DNA from: Crenothrix polyspora
GTDB lineage: Bacteria; Pseudomonadota; Gammaproteobacteria; Methylococcales; Methylomonadaceae
NCBI GenBank assembly: GCA_945877505.1
Contig: CAMDWT010000007.1
Coordinates: 1-52,455 of the forward strand
DNA: 52,455 nucleotides
Direction of reading: 5' to 3'
Under the pieces are notes generated by a model. It made no database searches. It was not told the origin of the DNA and worked only from the letters and a program-made list of their open reading frames with translations. Of this stretch, positions 29,953 through 39,855 are shown in pieces; position 1 is the first letter of the stretch; the number at the start of each line of letters is the position of its first letter. A program made the position numbers and the translations under genes.

Positions 29953-32184
29953 CTAATCGCATTCCAAACCGTCAACCCTCTGAAACCCTCGAGGTAATGC
30001 TGAACCTCTTTTAGCACGACTTCCTGTGTAATGCTCTATATCAGCCGTTTTTAACGTTAAAAATCGCTTACCAGACACTACTTTTAGTGCGCAATTCTCA
30101 GGCATTGACAATACTGCCACCACGTAATCTTTCTCTGATGTAAGATCAAGGGTCGGAATTTGTATTAATTTATTACCTTTACCACGCGCTAGCGCAGGCA
30201 AATCGGCTACGGGGAAAATTAACAAGCGGCCTTGCAAGGTAACAACTGCCAATAAATCTGACGCTTCATGAATCGGGACTGGCTTTAGTACTTTAGCGCC
30301 ATCAGGCAGCGTAATCATTAATTTACCCGCTTTATTCTTACTCGATAGCTCTTTTAATTGCACTCTAAAGCCGTAACCATAATGACTAGCTAACACATAC
30401 CAGTCATCGGGATTTCCTGCCAGCAAATGTGTAAACATTGAACCTTGAGGAGGATTAAGGCGTCCAGTCAAAGGCTCACCTTGTGTTCTTGCTGAAGGCA
30501 AGTCGTGTGCAGAAGTACTGTAAGCACGCCCCGTCGAATCCAGTAAATAAATAGGTTGCGTTGACCGACTCTTAACGGACGCCAAAAGCCCATCACCGGC
30601 ACGATAACCTAAAGTGTCCACCTCAATATCATGACCTTTTGCCGCTCTTATCCAACCTTTTTGTGACAAAACAACCGTTAAAGGTTCATTGCTAATTAAA
30701 GCGGTTGTTTCTAATGCTTGAGCCGCTAACCTATAAACAATAGGTGAGCGCCTATCATCACCATATTGCTCAGCATCACGCTCAATTTCTTTTCTAATCA
30801 AGCGATTTAATAAAAGCTTGGAACCCAACGTTTTTTCGAGTGCTGCACGCTCTTTTTCTAACGCATCTTGCTCACCACGAATCTTCATTTCCTCCAACTT
30901 AGCTAAATGTCTTAACTTTAACTCTAGTATGGCTTCAGCTTGAATATCCGTTAACAAAAAACGCGCCATTAAGACAGGCTTGGGATACTCTTCATTACGT
31001 ATAATGGCTATAACTTCATCAATATTTAGATAGGCAATTAATAATCCATCCAGTATATGCAGTCGGGCAAGTACTTTATCTAAACGATATTGTAATCGCC
31101 TACGAACCGTTTCTGTTCGAAAAGCTAACCATTCAACCAGAATCTGTCTAAGCCCTTTTACTTTCGGCTTACCATCAACCCCTATCATGTTCATGTTAAC
31201 GCGATAGCTTCTTTCAAGATCAGTGGTCGTAAACAAATGAGACATAACCGCATCAACATCAATGCGTTTGGATTTAGGGATAATTAATAAACGGGTAGGA
31301 TTTTCATGATCTGACTCGTCTCTCAAATCTTCAATCATCGGCAGTTTCTTAGCCAACATTTGCGCGGCTATTTGCTCCATCAACTTAGCCCCAGAAACTT
31401 GATGGGGCAAAGCCGTTATGACAATAGTGCCGTCTTCTTGCTCATAGATAGCTCTCATTTTTATCGAGCCACCACCTGTGACATACATTTTTTGTATCTC
31501 TTCTGCAGAGGTGATTATCTCTGCTTCAGTTGGGTAATCAGGGCCTTTAATATACTTAAACAACGTTTCCAGTGATGACTCTGGCTCATCCAGCAATTGA
31601 ATGCACGCTGCAGCCACTTCACGAAGATTATGGGGGGGTATGTCTGTTGCCATACCTACCGCTATACCCATAGTACCGTTAAGTAAAATATTGGGTAATC
31701 GTGCTGGCAATAATACGGGCTCTTTTAAAGTCGCATCAAAATTATCAGACCACTCAACCGTGCCTTGCCCTAATTCACTCAACAAGGTATTGGCGTAAGC
31801 TGTTAGTCGAGATTCTGTGTAACGCATCGCCGCAAAGGACTTTGGATCATCGGGCGAACCCCAGTTACCCTGACCATCAACCAAAGGATATCGATAAGAA
31901 AAATTTTGCGCCATCAATACCATTGCTTCATAGCATGCAGAGTCACCATGGGGATGATATTTACCCAGCACATCACCTACCGTACGCGCTGATTTTTTAT
32001 ACTTTGCCAAAGCAGTTAAACCTAACTCAGACATCGCATAAACAATACGCCTTTGCACCGGTTTTAAACCATCAGCAATGTGCGGCAGAGCTCTATCAAG
32101 AATAACGTACATGGAATAATCCAGATAAGCCTTCTCGGCAAAATCCTTTAAAGGTAGTTGTTCAAAATTTTCTTGTAAGCCCAC
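29953..32184 (-). CDS. parC: DNA topoisomerase IV subunit A
   Basis: The protein is 743 residues, the usual ParC size. It decatenates sister chromosomes with Par[21 protein letters not shown] and [18 protein letters not shown] open the winged-helix domain, and [10 protein letters not shown] carries the catalytic tyrosine. The quinolone-resistance region reads [20 protein letters not shown] with the usual Ser and Glu, so no typical resistance change is visible. The C-terminal part is a short beta-pinwheel. The start is a GTG at 32184 directly after the thioesterase stop (TAAGTG), with GAGGA about 12 bases upstream. parE is not in the window. Confidence 0.95.
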   Translation of the reverse strand: MGLQENFEQLPLKDFAEKAYLDYSMYVILDRALPHIADGLKPVQRRIVYAMSELGLTALAKYKKSARTVGDVLGKYHPHGDSACYEAMVLMAQNFSYRYPLVDGQGNWGSPDDPKSFAAMRYTESRLTAYANTLLSELGQGTVEWSDNFDATLKEPVLLPARLPNILLNGTMGIAVGMATDIPPHNLREVAAACIQLLDEPESSLETLFKYIKGPDYPTEAEIITSAEEIQKMYVTGGGSIKMRAIYEQEDGTIVITALPHQVSGAKLMEQIAAQMLAKKLPMIEDLRDESDHENPTRLLIIPKSKRIDVDAVMSHLFTTTDLERSYRVNMNMIGVDGKPKVKGLRQILVEWLAFRTETVRRRLQYRLDKVLARLHILDGLLIAYLNIDEVIAIIRNEEYPKPVLMARFLLTDIQAEAILELKLRHLAKLEEMKIRGEQDALEKERAALEKTLGSKLLLNRLIRKEIERDAEQYGDDRRSPIVYRLAAQALETTALISNEPLTVVLSQKGWIRAAKGHDIEVDTLGYRAGDGLLASVKSRSTQPIYLLDSTGRAYSTSAHDLPSARTQGEPLTGRLNPPQGSMFTHLLAGNPDDWYVLASHYGYGFRVQLKELSSKNKAGKLMITLPDGAKVLKPVPIHEASDLLAVVTLQGRLLIFPVADLPALARGKGNKLIQIPTLDLTSEKDYVVAVLSMPENCALKVVSGKRFLTLKTADIEHYTGSRAKRGSALPRGFQRVDGLECD

Positions 32185-32682
32185 TTAAAATCCATCCTCT
32201 GCTAACTCAATATGAAGTTCACGACTTTTTTCTAAACTTTCTTGACGTAATTTTCTACGCATTTCTGCTGCTGCATAATGTTTTCTTTCATCCTCTGTTT
32301 CCAACAGTAAACGGGGCACCTCAAAAGATTTTCCATTTTCATCGATTGCTACCATCGTAAAGTAACAAGAAGTTGTATGCCTTTTCTCATTAGTCCGCAA
32401 ATGTTCTGCGACCACTTTTACCCCGACTTCCATGGATGAACGCCCGACATGATTAATACGGGCAAAAAAAGTGACTAGCTCGCCAACATTGACTTGCTGC
32501 TTAAAGAAAACCTGATCTAATGCCGCTGTCACGACATAACTCTTACAGTATTTTGCTGCACAAGCATAGGCAACCTGATCCAGTAATTTCAATAATGCAC
32601 CACCATGCACGTTACCTGAAAAATTGGCCATGTCGGGGGTCATTAAAACCGTCATTGATAAATATTTTTCTTGTTTACTCAT
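32185..32682 (-). CDS. yciA: Acyl-CoA thioesterase (YciA-type hotdog fold)
   Basis: The protein is 165 residues. It is a single hotdog-domain thioesterase with the N-terminal MTVLMTPDMANFSGNVHGGA containing the conserved N-V-H-G-G and LLKLLDQVAYACAAKY with the catalytic Asp. VTAALDQVFFKQQVNVGELV and INHVGRSSMEVGVKV are also family features. These enzymes hydrolyse acyl-CoAs of mixed chain length in the cytosol. It is the upstream member of a two-gene unit with parC; the stop and the parC start touch. The functional link between the two is not obvious and may just be shared transcription. Confidence 0.88.
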   Translation of the reverse strand: MSKQEKYLSMTVLMTPDMANFSGNVHGGALLKLLDQVAYACAAKYCKSYVVTAALDQVFFKQQVNVGELVTFFARINHVGRSSMEVGVKVVAEHLRTNEKRHTTSCYFTMVAIDENGKSFEVPRLLLETEDERKHYAAAEMRRKLRQESLEKSRELHIELAEDGF

Positions 32683-32827
32683 TGAATTGTAAAAGTCTTT
32701 TTTATAACAAACGCTTAATCTAGGGACTCAACTACTTTTTCAAAATAGCTAAGGAGGCTTGCAGATAAAGTACTTTAAAAGTAACGGTGCTCTACGGCAA
32801 TAAATTCAAAATATTAGCTATAACAAC

Positions 32828-32843
32828 TAAGATAGTTATCTTA
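32828..32843. repeat. 16-bp dyad upstream of the thioesterase-parC unit
   Basis: TAAGATA (32828-32834) and TATCTTA (32837-32843) are perfect inverted copies separated by GT. The dyad lies about 146 bases upstream of the thioesterase start and 56 bases past the rplS terminator. Its size suits a dimeric regulator site, but no regulator can be named. Confidence 0.35.
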
Positions 32844-32898
32844 ACGGAATAACCAACAATAAACGTGTATTAAGTAAAAAAAACCGAATTCAAAACAT

Positions 32899-32928
32899 AA
32901 AAAAAGGCAGCTAAAGCTGCCTTTTTTT
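32899..32928 (-). terminator. Intrinsic terminator of the rpsP-rimM-trmD-rplS operon
   Basis: GGCAGC (32906-32911) and GCTGCC (32916-32921) pair around a TAAA loop. They are flanked by seven A on one side and seven T on the other, so the structure can end transcripts in either direction. It begins 21 bases after the rplS stop. This is the strongest terminator in the window. Confidence 0.9.
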
Positions 32929-32949
32929 ACTGTATTAAACAAAAACCAC

Positions 32950-33291
32950 TTAAAGTTTTTCTTTGATACGAGCCGCCTTACCTGTTAGATCACGTAAATA
33001 ATACAATTTAGCGCGACGAACATCACCACGACGCTTTACAGAAATTTCGCTAATAATAGGACTGTGTGTTTGAAAAACACGCTCTACACCCGTACCATGA
33101 GAGATCTTTCTAACAGTGAAAGCAGAGTTTAATCCACGATTACGTTTTGCAATCACGATACCTTCAAAAGCCTGAATTCTTTCACGCTCGCCTTCTTTTA
33201 CTTTAACCTGTACAACTACTGTATCTCCTGGATTAAATTCAGGAATTTGTCTTAGTTGTTCTTTTTCCAATTCATCAATAATATTGCTCAT
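32950..33291 (-). CDS. rplS: 50S ribosomal protein L19
   Basis: The protein is 113 residues. L19 sits at the interface of the ribosomal subunits. Typical strings are [60 protein letters not shown] and [23 protein letters not shown] 33291 is chosen over the GTG two codons upstream. It is the last gene of the conserved rpsP-rimM-trmD-rplS operon, nine bases after trmD, and is followed by a strong terminator. Confidence 0.97.
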   Translation of the reverse strand: MSNIIDELEKEQLRQIPEFNPGDTVVVQVKVKEGERERIQAFEGIVIAKRNRGLNSAFTVRKISHGTGVERVFQTHSPIISEISVKRRGDVRRAKLYYLRDLTGKAARIKEKL

Positions 33292-33300
33292 CACCACACC

Positions 33301-34038
33301 CTATTCAACTTCACTTTTAAATTGTTGCAGCAGATATTCCTGCTCTGCATTCAAATTCTTGTTTTTTAATAAATCTGGCCGCCTTTGCCAAGTTCTGCCC
33401 AACGCTTGCTTCATACGCCAAATAGCGATATCCGCATGATTTCCACTTAATAACACATCTGGCACTGAGACTGTTTCCAGTATTTCAGGCCTAGTAAAAT
33501 GTGGATAATCCAACAAACCATTCATATAAGAATCTTGCTGAGCAGATTCTTCATGGCCAAGTACTCCTGGTAATAAACGAGTAATTGCATCAATTACTAT
33601 TAATGCACCCAGCTCACCACCACTAATCACATAGTCACCCAGTGACCATTCATCATCACAATCCATTGTAACAAAGCGCTCATCTACACCCTCATAGCGC
33701 CCTGCAACTAAAATCAATTGAGGAACATCACAAGCTTCAGATAATAAAGCTTGAGTGATAGGCTTGCCTTGCGGGCTTAAATAAACCACTTTTGCGGTAC
33801 TACTACCTGCCTTTTTTGCACTTTTAACCGCATCATGTAAAGGCTGGCACTTCATTACCATACCAGGACCACCGCCGTAAGGACGATCATCAACTGTTCT
33901 ATGTTTGTCTTCAGTATAATCTCTAGGATTCCATACTGACAAACTAACGATTTGACGCTCTATTGCTCTACCCGTCACACCGTAACTTGCAGCACTTAGT
34001 ATCATCTCGGGAAATAATGTTACGACATCAAAACGCAT
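33301..34038 (-). CDS. trmD: tRNA (guanine-N1)-methyltransferase TrmD
   Basis: The protein is 245 residues. It methylates G37 of tRNAs that read CNN codons, using AdoMet bound in a deep trefoil knot. Motifs are [48 protein letters not shown] and [20 protein letters not shown], followed by [12 protein letters not shown]. Depletion of TrmD causes +1 frameshifting. It lies eight bases after rimM in the operon. Confidence 0.97.
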   Translation of the reverse strand: MRFDVVTLFPEMILSAASYGVTGRAIERQIVSLSVWNPRDYTEDKHRTVDDRPYGGGPGMVMKCQPLHDAVKSAKKAGSSTAKVVYLSPQGKPITQALLSEACDVPQLILVAGRYEGVDERFVTMDCDDEWSLGDYVISGGELGALIVIDAITRLLPGVLGHEESAQQDSYMNGLLDYPHFTRPEILETVSVPDVLLSGNHADIAIWRMKQALGRTWQRRPDLLKNKNLNAEQEYLLQQFKSEVE

Positions 34039-34046
34039 GAGTATGA

Positions 34047-34553
34047 TTAAAAATCAGGATCCCAATCAACAACCATTTTGGCATCATCTAAATCAATACT
34101 CAGTATTGTCTGTCCCTGTAAAAACGGAATAACCCGTTCCCGATCTCCTTTAACAATAACAACATCATTGGCACCAGTTTCCATAAGACTTTCAATCACG
34201 CCTAAAGGAACACCTAAACTGGTTTCAACGTTTAAACCTATCAAATCAGACCAATAATATTCATCTTCTGCCACTTTCGGCAATTGTTCTGGGCTTATAA
34301 AAATATCCCAGCCCATAAGATTTGCAGCTTGATCTCTATCATTTATATCTTCAAGCTGGGCAACAACAACCTTACCCTGAAGCTTTCCATCAAGAACTTT
34401 AATAGTCCTTAATTCGTTATCTTTTCTTAACAACCATGGAGAATAATTTAGTATATTCTCTTTATGATCGGTAAAGGAAAACACCTTTACCCAGCCTTTT
34501 ACACCAAAAACGCCGGATATTTTACCAACGTTTATTAGCTGCTGGTTAGTCAA
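34047..34553 (-). CDS. rimM: Ribosome maturation factor RimM
   Basis: The protein is 168 residues and helps assemble the 30S head with S19. The N-terminal beta-barrel has [20 protein letters not shown] and the C-terminal PRC-barrel has [20 protein letters not shown] and a close at MVVDWDPDF. The start appears to be a TTG (34553) four bases after the rpsP stop; no ATG lies upstream of the conserved IGKI/GVFGVKG region within frame. Weak initiation would match the known lower expression of RimM and TrmD relative to S16 and L19 in this operon. Confidence 0.95.
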   Translation of the reverse strand: MTNQQLINVGKISGVFGVKGWVKVFSFTDHKENILNYSPWLLRKDNELRTIKVLDGKLQGKVVVAQLEDINDRDQAANLMGWDIFISPEQLPKVAEDEYYWSDLIGLNVETSLGVPLGVIESLMETGANDVVIVKGDRERVIPFLQGQTILSIDLDDAKMVVDWDPDF

Positions 34554-34557
34554 CTGC

Positions 34558-34809
34558 TTAAGCAGCTGCTTTAACGGCGTCTTTAATCAACTTTGCTACT
34601 CGCTCAGAAGGTTGTGCGCCATTGGATTTCCAATATTCAACTCGCTCACTATCCAAACGCAATCTTTCTTCATTACCACGCGCTAGCGGGTTAAAAAAGC
34701 CAAGACGTTCAATATAACGACCATCCCGACCGCTTCTGCTATCGGTTACAACAACGTGATAAAAAGGGCGGTTTTTAGCGCCACCTCTTGAAAGACGAAT
34801 GGTTACCAT
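34558..34809 (-). CDS. rpsP: 30S ribosomal protein S16
   Basis: The protein is 83 residues, the E. coli size. Strings [40 protein letters not shown] and [20 protein letters not shown] are diagnostic. S16 organises the 5' domain of 16S rRNA. A strong GAGGAAAT Shine-Dalgarno precedes the ATG. It is the first gene of the operon, and the stem-structured leader upstream is listed separately. Confidence 0.98.
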   Translation of the reverse strand: MVTIRLSRGGAKNRPFYHVVVTDSRSGRDGRYIERLGFFNPLARGNEERLRLDSERVEYWKSNGAQPSERVAKLIKDAVKAAA

Positions 34810-34851
34810 CTAATTTCCTCAAAAACGATTAATCAAAATTTAATCCGCCAT

Positions 34852-34923
34852 TTTACGCGATTTTCACTATAAGTGAAGAATAAATTAGAAAGAATCAACT
34901 CTCGCTCTTTTTTTTCGCGTAAA
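34852..34923 (-). promoter_or_regulatory. Nested stem structure upstream of rpsP
   Basis: TTTACGCGA (34852-34860) and TCGCGTAAA (34915-34923) are perfect 9-bp complements about 54 bases apart. Between them lies a second dyad, TTCACT (34864-34869) / AGTGAA (34873-34878 region), with a three-base loop. The whole element is 43-114 bases upstream of the rpsP start and downstream of the ffh gene start of the next unit's stop side. It could be a structured leader RNA for a ribosomal-protein operon or a looped operator around the promoter. No known leader family was recognised. Confidence 0.4.
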
Positions 34924-34946
34924 TAAGCCTCAAAAAAGGCAAAAAA

Positions 34947-36302
34947 CTACCTTCTCATACCTTTCACATTGCTTTTAATCCCGCGCAACATATTAGCCAT
35001 ATTGCCTGCCTTAAACTTTTTCATCATTTTTTGCATCATTAAAAATTGTTTAAGGATGCGATTAACATCTTGCAACTGCTGCCCACAACCTGCCGCAATT
35101 CGTTTTTTTCGATTACCTTTTATCAAATCAGGGTAACGTCTTTCTTGCATCGTCATAGAGCCAATCACTGCAATTTGACGAGCTAATTCTTTATCATTAA
35201 CTTTATCTTTCATTTCCTGGGGAACGCTGCCCATACCAGGCAACTTATCTAACATCGAACTAACACCACCCATGCTTTGCATTTGCTGTAGTTGTTCACG
35301 GAAATCCTCTAAATCAAAGCCCTTGCCTTTTTGCATTTTACGGGCAAATTTGGCCGCTTTTTCCTTATCAACTTTTTGCTCAATCTCTTCAATAAGACTT
35401 AGCATATCGCCCATACCTAATATACGGGAGGCGATACGATCAGGATGAAAAGCTTCTAAAGCATCGGTTTTTTCACCAACACCTATAAATTTGATGGGCT
35501 TTCCAGTGACATGCCTTATCGATAACGCAGCACCACCACGAGCATCGCCATCTGCTTTAGTAAGAATAACACCCGTCAATGGCAAGGCATCATTAAACGC
35601 TTTTGCGGTTATCGCCGCATCTTGCCCCGTCATACTATCAACAACAAATAATGTCTCAACTGGATTAATAGCCGCGTGTAAGGCTTTAATTTCACCCATC
35701 ATTTCATCATCGATATGCAAACGACCGGCAGTATCAATGATAATTACATCGAGAAATTTTTTCTTGGCCGCCTCAATCGCATTAATTGCAATATCAACAG
35801 GTTTTTGGGACAAATCACTGTCAAAAAACTCTAAATTAACTTCACTCGCCAGCATCTGCAATTGCTTTATAGCGGCTGGACGATAAACGTCAGCACTTAC
35901 AACGCCGACTTTTTTCTTTTGATTTTCTTGCAACCAACGGCCCAGTTTAGCTACCGTGGTAGTTTTTCCAGCACCTTGCAAGCCCGCCATTAAAATAACG
36001 GCCGGCGGAACGGCATTTAAATTAAGCCCTTCATTGGCCGCACCCATCACTTTAACGAGTTCAGACTGAACGAGCTTAATCATCGCTTGACCAGGGGTCA
36101 AACTCGACTGAACTTCCTGCCCTAAAGCACCTTCTTTGATGCGCTCAATAAAGTCCGTAACAACCGGTAGAGACACATCCGCTTCAAGCAAAGCCATACG
36201 CACTTCACGTAGCGCATCCTTAATATTATCTTCAGTCAGACGTCCCTGACCTTTTAGTTTTTTAAGTGTACTACTTAATCTGTCGGTTAAATTATCAAAC
36301 AT
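34947..36302 (-). CDS. ffh: Signal recognition particle protein Ffh
   Basis: The protein is 451 residues, matching bacterial Ffh. The N domain begins MFDNLTDRLSSTLKKLKGQG. The G domain has GLQGAGKTTTVAKLGRWLQE, IIIDTAGRLHIDDEM, TKADGDARGGAALS and the closing GEKTDALEAF. The methionine-rich M domain (about 300-451) binds 4.5S RNA and signal sequences: QQMQSMGGVSSMLDKLPGMG and FLMMQKMMKKFKAGNMANML. Ffh delivers nascent membrane proteins to FtsY and SecYEG. It precedes rpsP on the same strand and diverges from ypjD, as in E. coli. Confidence 0.97.
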   Translation of the reverse strand: MFDNLTDRLSSTLKKLKGQGRLTEDNIKDALREVRMALLEADVSLPVVTDFIERIKEGALGQEVQSSLTPGQAMIKLVQSELVKVMGAANEGLNLNAVPPAVILMAGLQGAGKTTTVAKLGRWLQENQKKKVGVVSADVYRPAAIKQLQMLASEVNLEFFDSDLSQKPVDIAINAIEAAKKKFLDVIIIDTAGRLHIDDEMMGEIKALHAAINPVETLFVVDSMTGQDAAITAKAFNDALPLTGVILTKADGDARGGAALSIRHVTGKPIKFIGVGEKTDALEAFHPDRIASRILGMGDMLSLIEEIEQKVDKEKAAKFARKMQKGKGFDLEDFREQLQQMQSMGGVSSMLDKLPGMGSVPQEMKDKVNDKELARQIAVIGSMTMQERRYPDLIKGNRKKRIAAGCGQQLQDVNRILKQFLMMQKMMKKFKAGNMANMLRGIKSNVKGMRR

Positions 36303-36496
36303 ATCTGTGTCTTTGTTGTTATTCTTAAGGAAACTACCCGCTATTACAAATGCGCTAGGACTATTTAATTCAATATATTACCATATCCCTTAAGTCCTTT
36401 GCACCCGTTGCAATAACAGAACTAATTTAACGTCAAATATTGAGTTAATGTAGTATTACCGTACCCTTTGCAACAACCCATCTATTTAAGATATAA

Positions 36497-37291
36497 ATGA
36501 ACATTACTGCAATTGCTATCCTTTCAATCAGCGCTTACTTGGCCAGCAGTCTACTCATTATCCGACATATTGACCAACACCGCCTGCCCAAGCTTGCTTT
36601 TTTCCTAGCATGGACTGCGGTTTCTTTACACTTCATTCATACCGCTATTCTTTTTCAGGCCAACAGTGGTTTTAATTTTAGTTTTTTCAGCACGGCTTCT
36701 CTTATCGCCATGATTGTTGCGTTTCTATTATTGATTGCAACCATTAACAGCCCTGTTGAAAAACTAGGCACTGCCATCTTCCCCATTGCAGGCATTATGC
36801 TGGGACTTGAGCTCAACTTTTCTACTCAAACAACAGCACCTTCAGATTATAACTGGGCGATGAACACCCACATACTCACGTCTATTATTGCTTTTAGCCT
36901 ATTAAATATTGCTGCTTTACAAGCCATCTTGCTCGCACTTCAAGATCAACAATTAAAAAGCCATCCACCTAAACCCTTTATTCATTCCTTGCCATCACTG
37001 CAGACGATGGAGTCCTTACTCTTTCAAATGCTAACCACTGGGATTGTTTTTTTAACAGTTTCCTTAATCAGTGGTTTTCTATTTATAGAAGACTTATTTG
37101 CCCAACATCTCGTACACAAAACAGTGCTTTCTATTTTGGCATGGCTAATATTTACTGGGCTCTTAGTCGGCCGAAAGCGTTATGGCTGGCGAGGAAAAAC
37201 AGCCATACAATGGACTTTAATCGGCTTTCTGTTTTTGCTATTGGCTTACTTTGGCAGCAAAATGGTGCTTGAGCTTATTTTGCATCGATAA
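36497..37291 (+). CDS. ypjD: Inner-membrane CcsA/ResC-like protein YpjD
   Basis: The protein is 264 residues with about eight membrane spans and little else. It belongs to the cytochrome c assembly protein (CcsA/CcmC-like) family: the central WAMNTHILTSIIAFSLLNIA supplies a conserved histidine, and later segments GFLFIEDLFAQHLVHKTVLS and WRGKTAIQWTLIGFLFLLLA are typical. The precise role of YpjD is not established; haem handling is suggested by the family. Its place divergent from ffh is conserved with E. coli and strengthens the call. Confidence 0.88.
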   Translation: MNITAIAILSISAYLASSLLIIRHIDQHRLPKLAFFLAWTAVSLHFIHTAILFQANSGFNFSFFSTASLIAMIVAFLLLIATINSPVEKLGTAIFPIAGIMLGLELNFSTQTTAPSDYNWAMNTHILTSIIAFSLLNIAALQAILLALQDQQLKSHPPKPFIHSLPSLQTMESLLFQMLTTGIVFLTVSLISGFLFIEDLFAQHLVHKTVLSILAWLIFTGLLVGRKRYGWRGKTAIQWTLIGFLFLLLAYFGSKMVLELILHR

Positions 37292-37425
37292 TTACTCAGA
37301 CACATCACCTAAAATAGACAAGGGTACTTTTTCCATCTATGCAAGAACCTTGTTCATTTTGATGCGATCAATCCGTTAAATCCACTATCGGAAACCCCGC
37401 TTATACTGATTAGCCCTTCATCAAA

Positions 37426-38055
37426 TTACTTTCCACTATTTGCCGCCATCAAACGCCTTAAATTCTCTGAAATCTCCTGCCCTAACTTTGTCAAACATTG
37501 GCTTTGTGCAGCAACCATAAGGCTATGATCAGTTGTTGATGCAGGAAACTGGTAAGTAGACCGCTTATCAACAACCGACTGCTCATTATGCTTAATGAAC
37601 CATTGCGCAATCAAGCGACTCTGTCCATTTTCATCCACTATAAACTCAAGTATATCAATGCCTACTTGATAATCTAAGGCTTGCCGTTGTGGCCAAGGAT
37701 AACGAACAATACGATCCGTGTTTAGCTGATTAGGCAATGCTTTGAATAGCGCTAGTGAAATGTTTTGATCTAATCGCTCCGCCCAGCGATGCTCTTCAGA
37801 AAAAACATACTGATTGTCAGTGACCGCCATAATCATCTGAGACCGATTCAGATATTCCGGAATCCGTATGGGCCCCAAACCAACAACAGGGCCTTGAACA
37901 ACGTCATGGATACTTGGACTAACAACACCACCGGAATTTGCATTAAGCATGTAAAACTGCACGGGCTCACTATTATGTGAACATGCACTTAATGAAACTA
38001 CCAAAAACGCCATAATTAATCGACCCATCAGCACATAATCAACGCTAATTTTCAT
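37426..38055 (-). CDS. PqiC/YmbA-like outer-membrane lipoprotein of an MCE transporter
   Basis: The protein is 209 residues. The signal ends in a lipobox LSAC with C25 as the lipidated cysteine, followed by S-H, so sorting to the outer membrane is expected. The rest matches the ABC-type transport auxiliary component family (DUF330, PqiC): VQFYMLNA near the N-terminus, VVGLGPIRIPEYLNRSQMI, RWAERLDQNISLALFKALPN. PqiC-type proteins are thought to dock MCE-protein tunnels to the outer membrane. ATG 38055 has AAGGA eight bases upstream, better than the ATG at 38073; it lies just after the mlaD stop. It is the last gene of the MCE operon. Confidence 0.87.
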   Translation of the reverse strand: MKISVDYVLMGRLIMAFLVVSLSACSHNSEPVQFYMLNANSGGVVSPSIHDVVQGPVVGLGPIRIPEYLNRSQMIMAVTDNQYVFSEEHRWAERLDQNISLALFKALPNQLNTDRIVRYPWPQRQALDYQVGIDILEFIVDENGQSRLIAQWFIKHNEQSVVDKRSTYQFPASTTDHSLMVAAQSQCLTKLGQEISENLRRLMAANSGK

Positions 38056-38059
38056 CTTT

Positions 38060-39058
38060 TTATTCCTTTCCATAAATAATTGAGTCAGGGTGACGCTCCA
38101 GATAATCCGTCAAATCCTTTGTAGATTGAGCCGCATCCCGCATAGCTTCGAGAGATTGCCATAGAGGTGCTTCCGGTGCCGCAAGCGCTTCAACAGCGCC
38201 CATCGCATGCTTAGATTCGAGCATCAAATTAGTGGCTGTACCCAGTGCTTTTTCAGTAGACACCAACACGGGCCCAATATTATGGGTAAATTGCTGCACT
38301 AACGTTCGCGTATCTATTATCGTTCCATTCATATTTGACAGCAAAGGCGACAAATTGCGATTAAGAGTGGTTAATAGCACTTCAGTTTCATGCAAAGACT
38401 TCGCTAAAGCGGCGCGATCTTTTTTCAATTCATCCGAGGCCACGATGTCACGCGTCTCTTTTAAAATGATCGAAAAATCTTTAACTATTTGCTCTATAGG
38501 TAATTGACGGATATTAGTTAGCACCTCTTCCGCCGCCACTTTAATTTGATCGACTGTTGTTGCAACAGCGGGTAGTTCTGGCAAGTTTTTATAATTTAGC
38601 CCCGTTAATTTAGGCGGGACATCTCGATAAAAACTAAATTCAACATACAACAAGCCCGTTAATAAGCTTTGTGTTTGAAGTTGTGCTTTAAGCCCCCCAT
38701 CAATCAAATGCTGAATATTTTCTTTGCGTTTTTGTACCGACCCACCCGCTTGAAAAGGCAGACCACTTGGATCTAACACTGCTGCCGGATCAATCTCGAT
38801 GACAACCGGCTTAACAATACGGGAGAATTTCTCATCAATTTCCAAGGAAATCTCTTTTACAGTCCCAATCTGAACACCCTGCAACTTAACGGGCGCGCCC
38901 ACATTTAAACCATTCAAAGCAGAGTCGAAGAAAATAACGTACCGCCATTTCTTCTTGAGAAACTCTCCGCCCCCAAAAATTAGCACAGCTGCTATTAACA
39001 GTATCAGCGCACCTACCAAAAAAGAACCGATAGTATAGGGATTAACTGGCTTACTCAT
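38060..39058 (-). CDS. mlaD: MCE-domain (MlaD-like) periplasmic lipid-binding protein
   Basis: The protein is 332 residues, with one N-terminal membrane span (about 9-28) and a single MCE domain with FDSALNGLNVGAPVKLQGVQ and IGTVKEISLEID. A long C-terminal helical region follows (residues 170-332), rich in Leu heptads, which may form a needle or tunnel extension. E. coli MlaD is only 183 residues, so this is the longer type found in systems with a PqiC-like partner. MCE hexamers move phospholipids between inner and outer membranes. The start overlaps the ATPase stop by four bases. Confidence 0.88.
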   Translation of the reverse strand: MSKPVNPYTIGSFLVGALILLIAAVLIFGGGEFLKKKWRYVIFFDSALNGLNVGAPVKLQGVQIGTVKEISLEIDEKFSRIVKPVVIEIDPAAVLDPSGLPFQAGGSVQKRKENIQHLIDGGLKAQLQTQSLLTGLLYVEFSFYRDVPPKLTGLNYKNLPELPAVATTVDQIKVAAEEVLTNIRQLPIEQIVKDFSIILKETRDIVASDELKKDRAALAKSLHETEVLLTTLNRNLSPLLSNMNGTIIDTRTLVQQFTHNIGPVLVSTEKALGTATNLMLESKHAMGAVEALAAPEAPLWQSLEAMRDAAQSTKDLTDYLERHPDSIIYGKE

Positions 39059-39852
39059 AAGTCACACTTTTCCTGATGTTTAGTTTCATTTTTATTCCGA
39101 TTTTCGGTTTCATCTCGCGTGAGAAAACGGATGACTTTAGGATCGCGAGATTCAATTAGTAATTTTCGTGGAGGGCCACTTGCAATCATCGTTTTAGTTT
39201 CTGGATCCAGAAATACTGAATTAGTACCAATAGCAAAAATACTTGCTAATTCATGGGTCACCATAACAATAGTAGCGCCTAAGTTATCACGTAAACTTCG
39301 AATTAAATCATCGAGCAATTTAGCACTAACAGGATCTAGCCCCGCCGAGGGCTCATCAAAAAATAAAATCTCTGGATCCAATGCCATTGCTCTCGCTAAA
39401 CCCGCCCGTTTTTGCATCCCACCACTAATCTCAGAGGGATAATAATCTTCAAATCCAGCCAACCCAACTAAAGCCAACTTGTAAGCTACAATTTCTCTGA
39501 TTCGCCGCGAGCCCAAAAGCGTATGCTCAGTAATAGGAAGAGCAATATTTTCAGCTAACGTCATCGAGCTTAACAATGCACCGCTTTGAAACAAGACACC
39601 TGTTCGCTTTAAAATCCGTTGCCGTTCCTTATGTTCTGACTGCCAAAGACTTTCATTACCATAAAACACATCGCCTTTGAGTGGCTTATGTAAGCCTATT
39701 AAATGCATCAACAACGTACTCTTACCACAGCCACTTCCACCCATGATGATGAAAACATCACCACGACTGATCGTAAAATTCAAATCACGTTGAATAATGA
39801 AATCACCATAAGACATCGTCATATTTTGTATGCGTAAGCTAGAATTTATCAT
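39055..39852 (-). CDS. mlaF: MCE transporter ATP-binding subunit (MlaF-like)
   Basis: The protein is 265 residues. It is an ABC ATPase with Walker A FIIMGGSGCGKSTLLMHLIG, the signature ISGGMQKRAGLARAMALDPE, Walker B LFFDEPSAGLDP and the H-loop VTHELAS. S-G-G-M-Q-K-R is the usual MlaF form. It powers lipid transfer with the MlaE permease upstream and the MCE protein downstream. The C-terminus ends in a charged ETENRNKNETKHQEK tail. Its start is three bases after the mlaE stop. Confidence 0.92.
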   Translation of the reverse strand: MINSSLRIQNMTMSYGDFIIQRDLNFTISRGDVFIIMGGSGCGKSTLLMHLIGLHKPLKGDVFYGNESLWQSEHKERQRILKRTGVLFQSGALLSSMTLAENIALPITEHTLLGSRRIREIVAYKLALVGLAGFEDYYPSEISGGMQKRAGLARAMALDPEILFFDEPSAGLDPVSAKLLDDLIRSLRDNLGATIVMVTHELASIFAIGTNSVFLDPETKTMIASGPPRKLLIESRDPKVIRFLTRDETENRNKNETKHQEKCDL

Positions 39853-39855
39853 TAT

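Noticed and set aside
31701-32105. 134-codon open frame on the plus strand inside parC
   Set aside because: It is antisense to the ParC catalytic region, including the active-site tyrosine segment.
35491-35886. 131-codon open frame on the plus strand inside ffh
   Set aside because: It is antisense to the conserved GTPase domain of ffh and has no family features; a shadow of the real gene.
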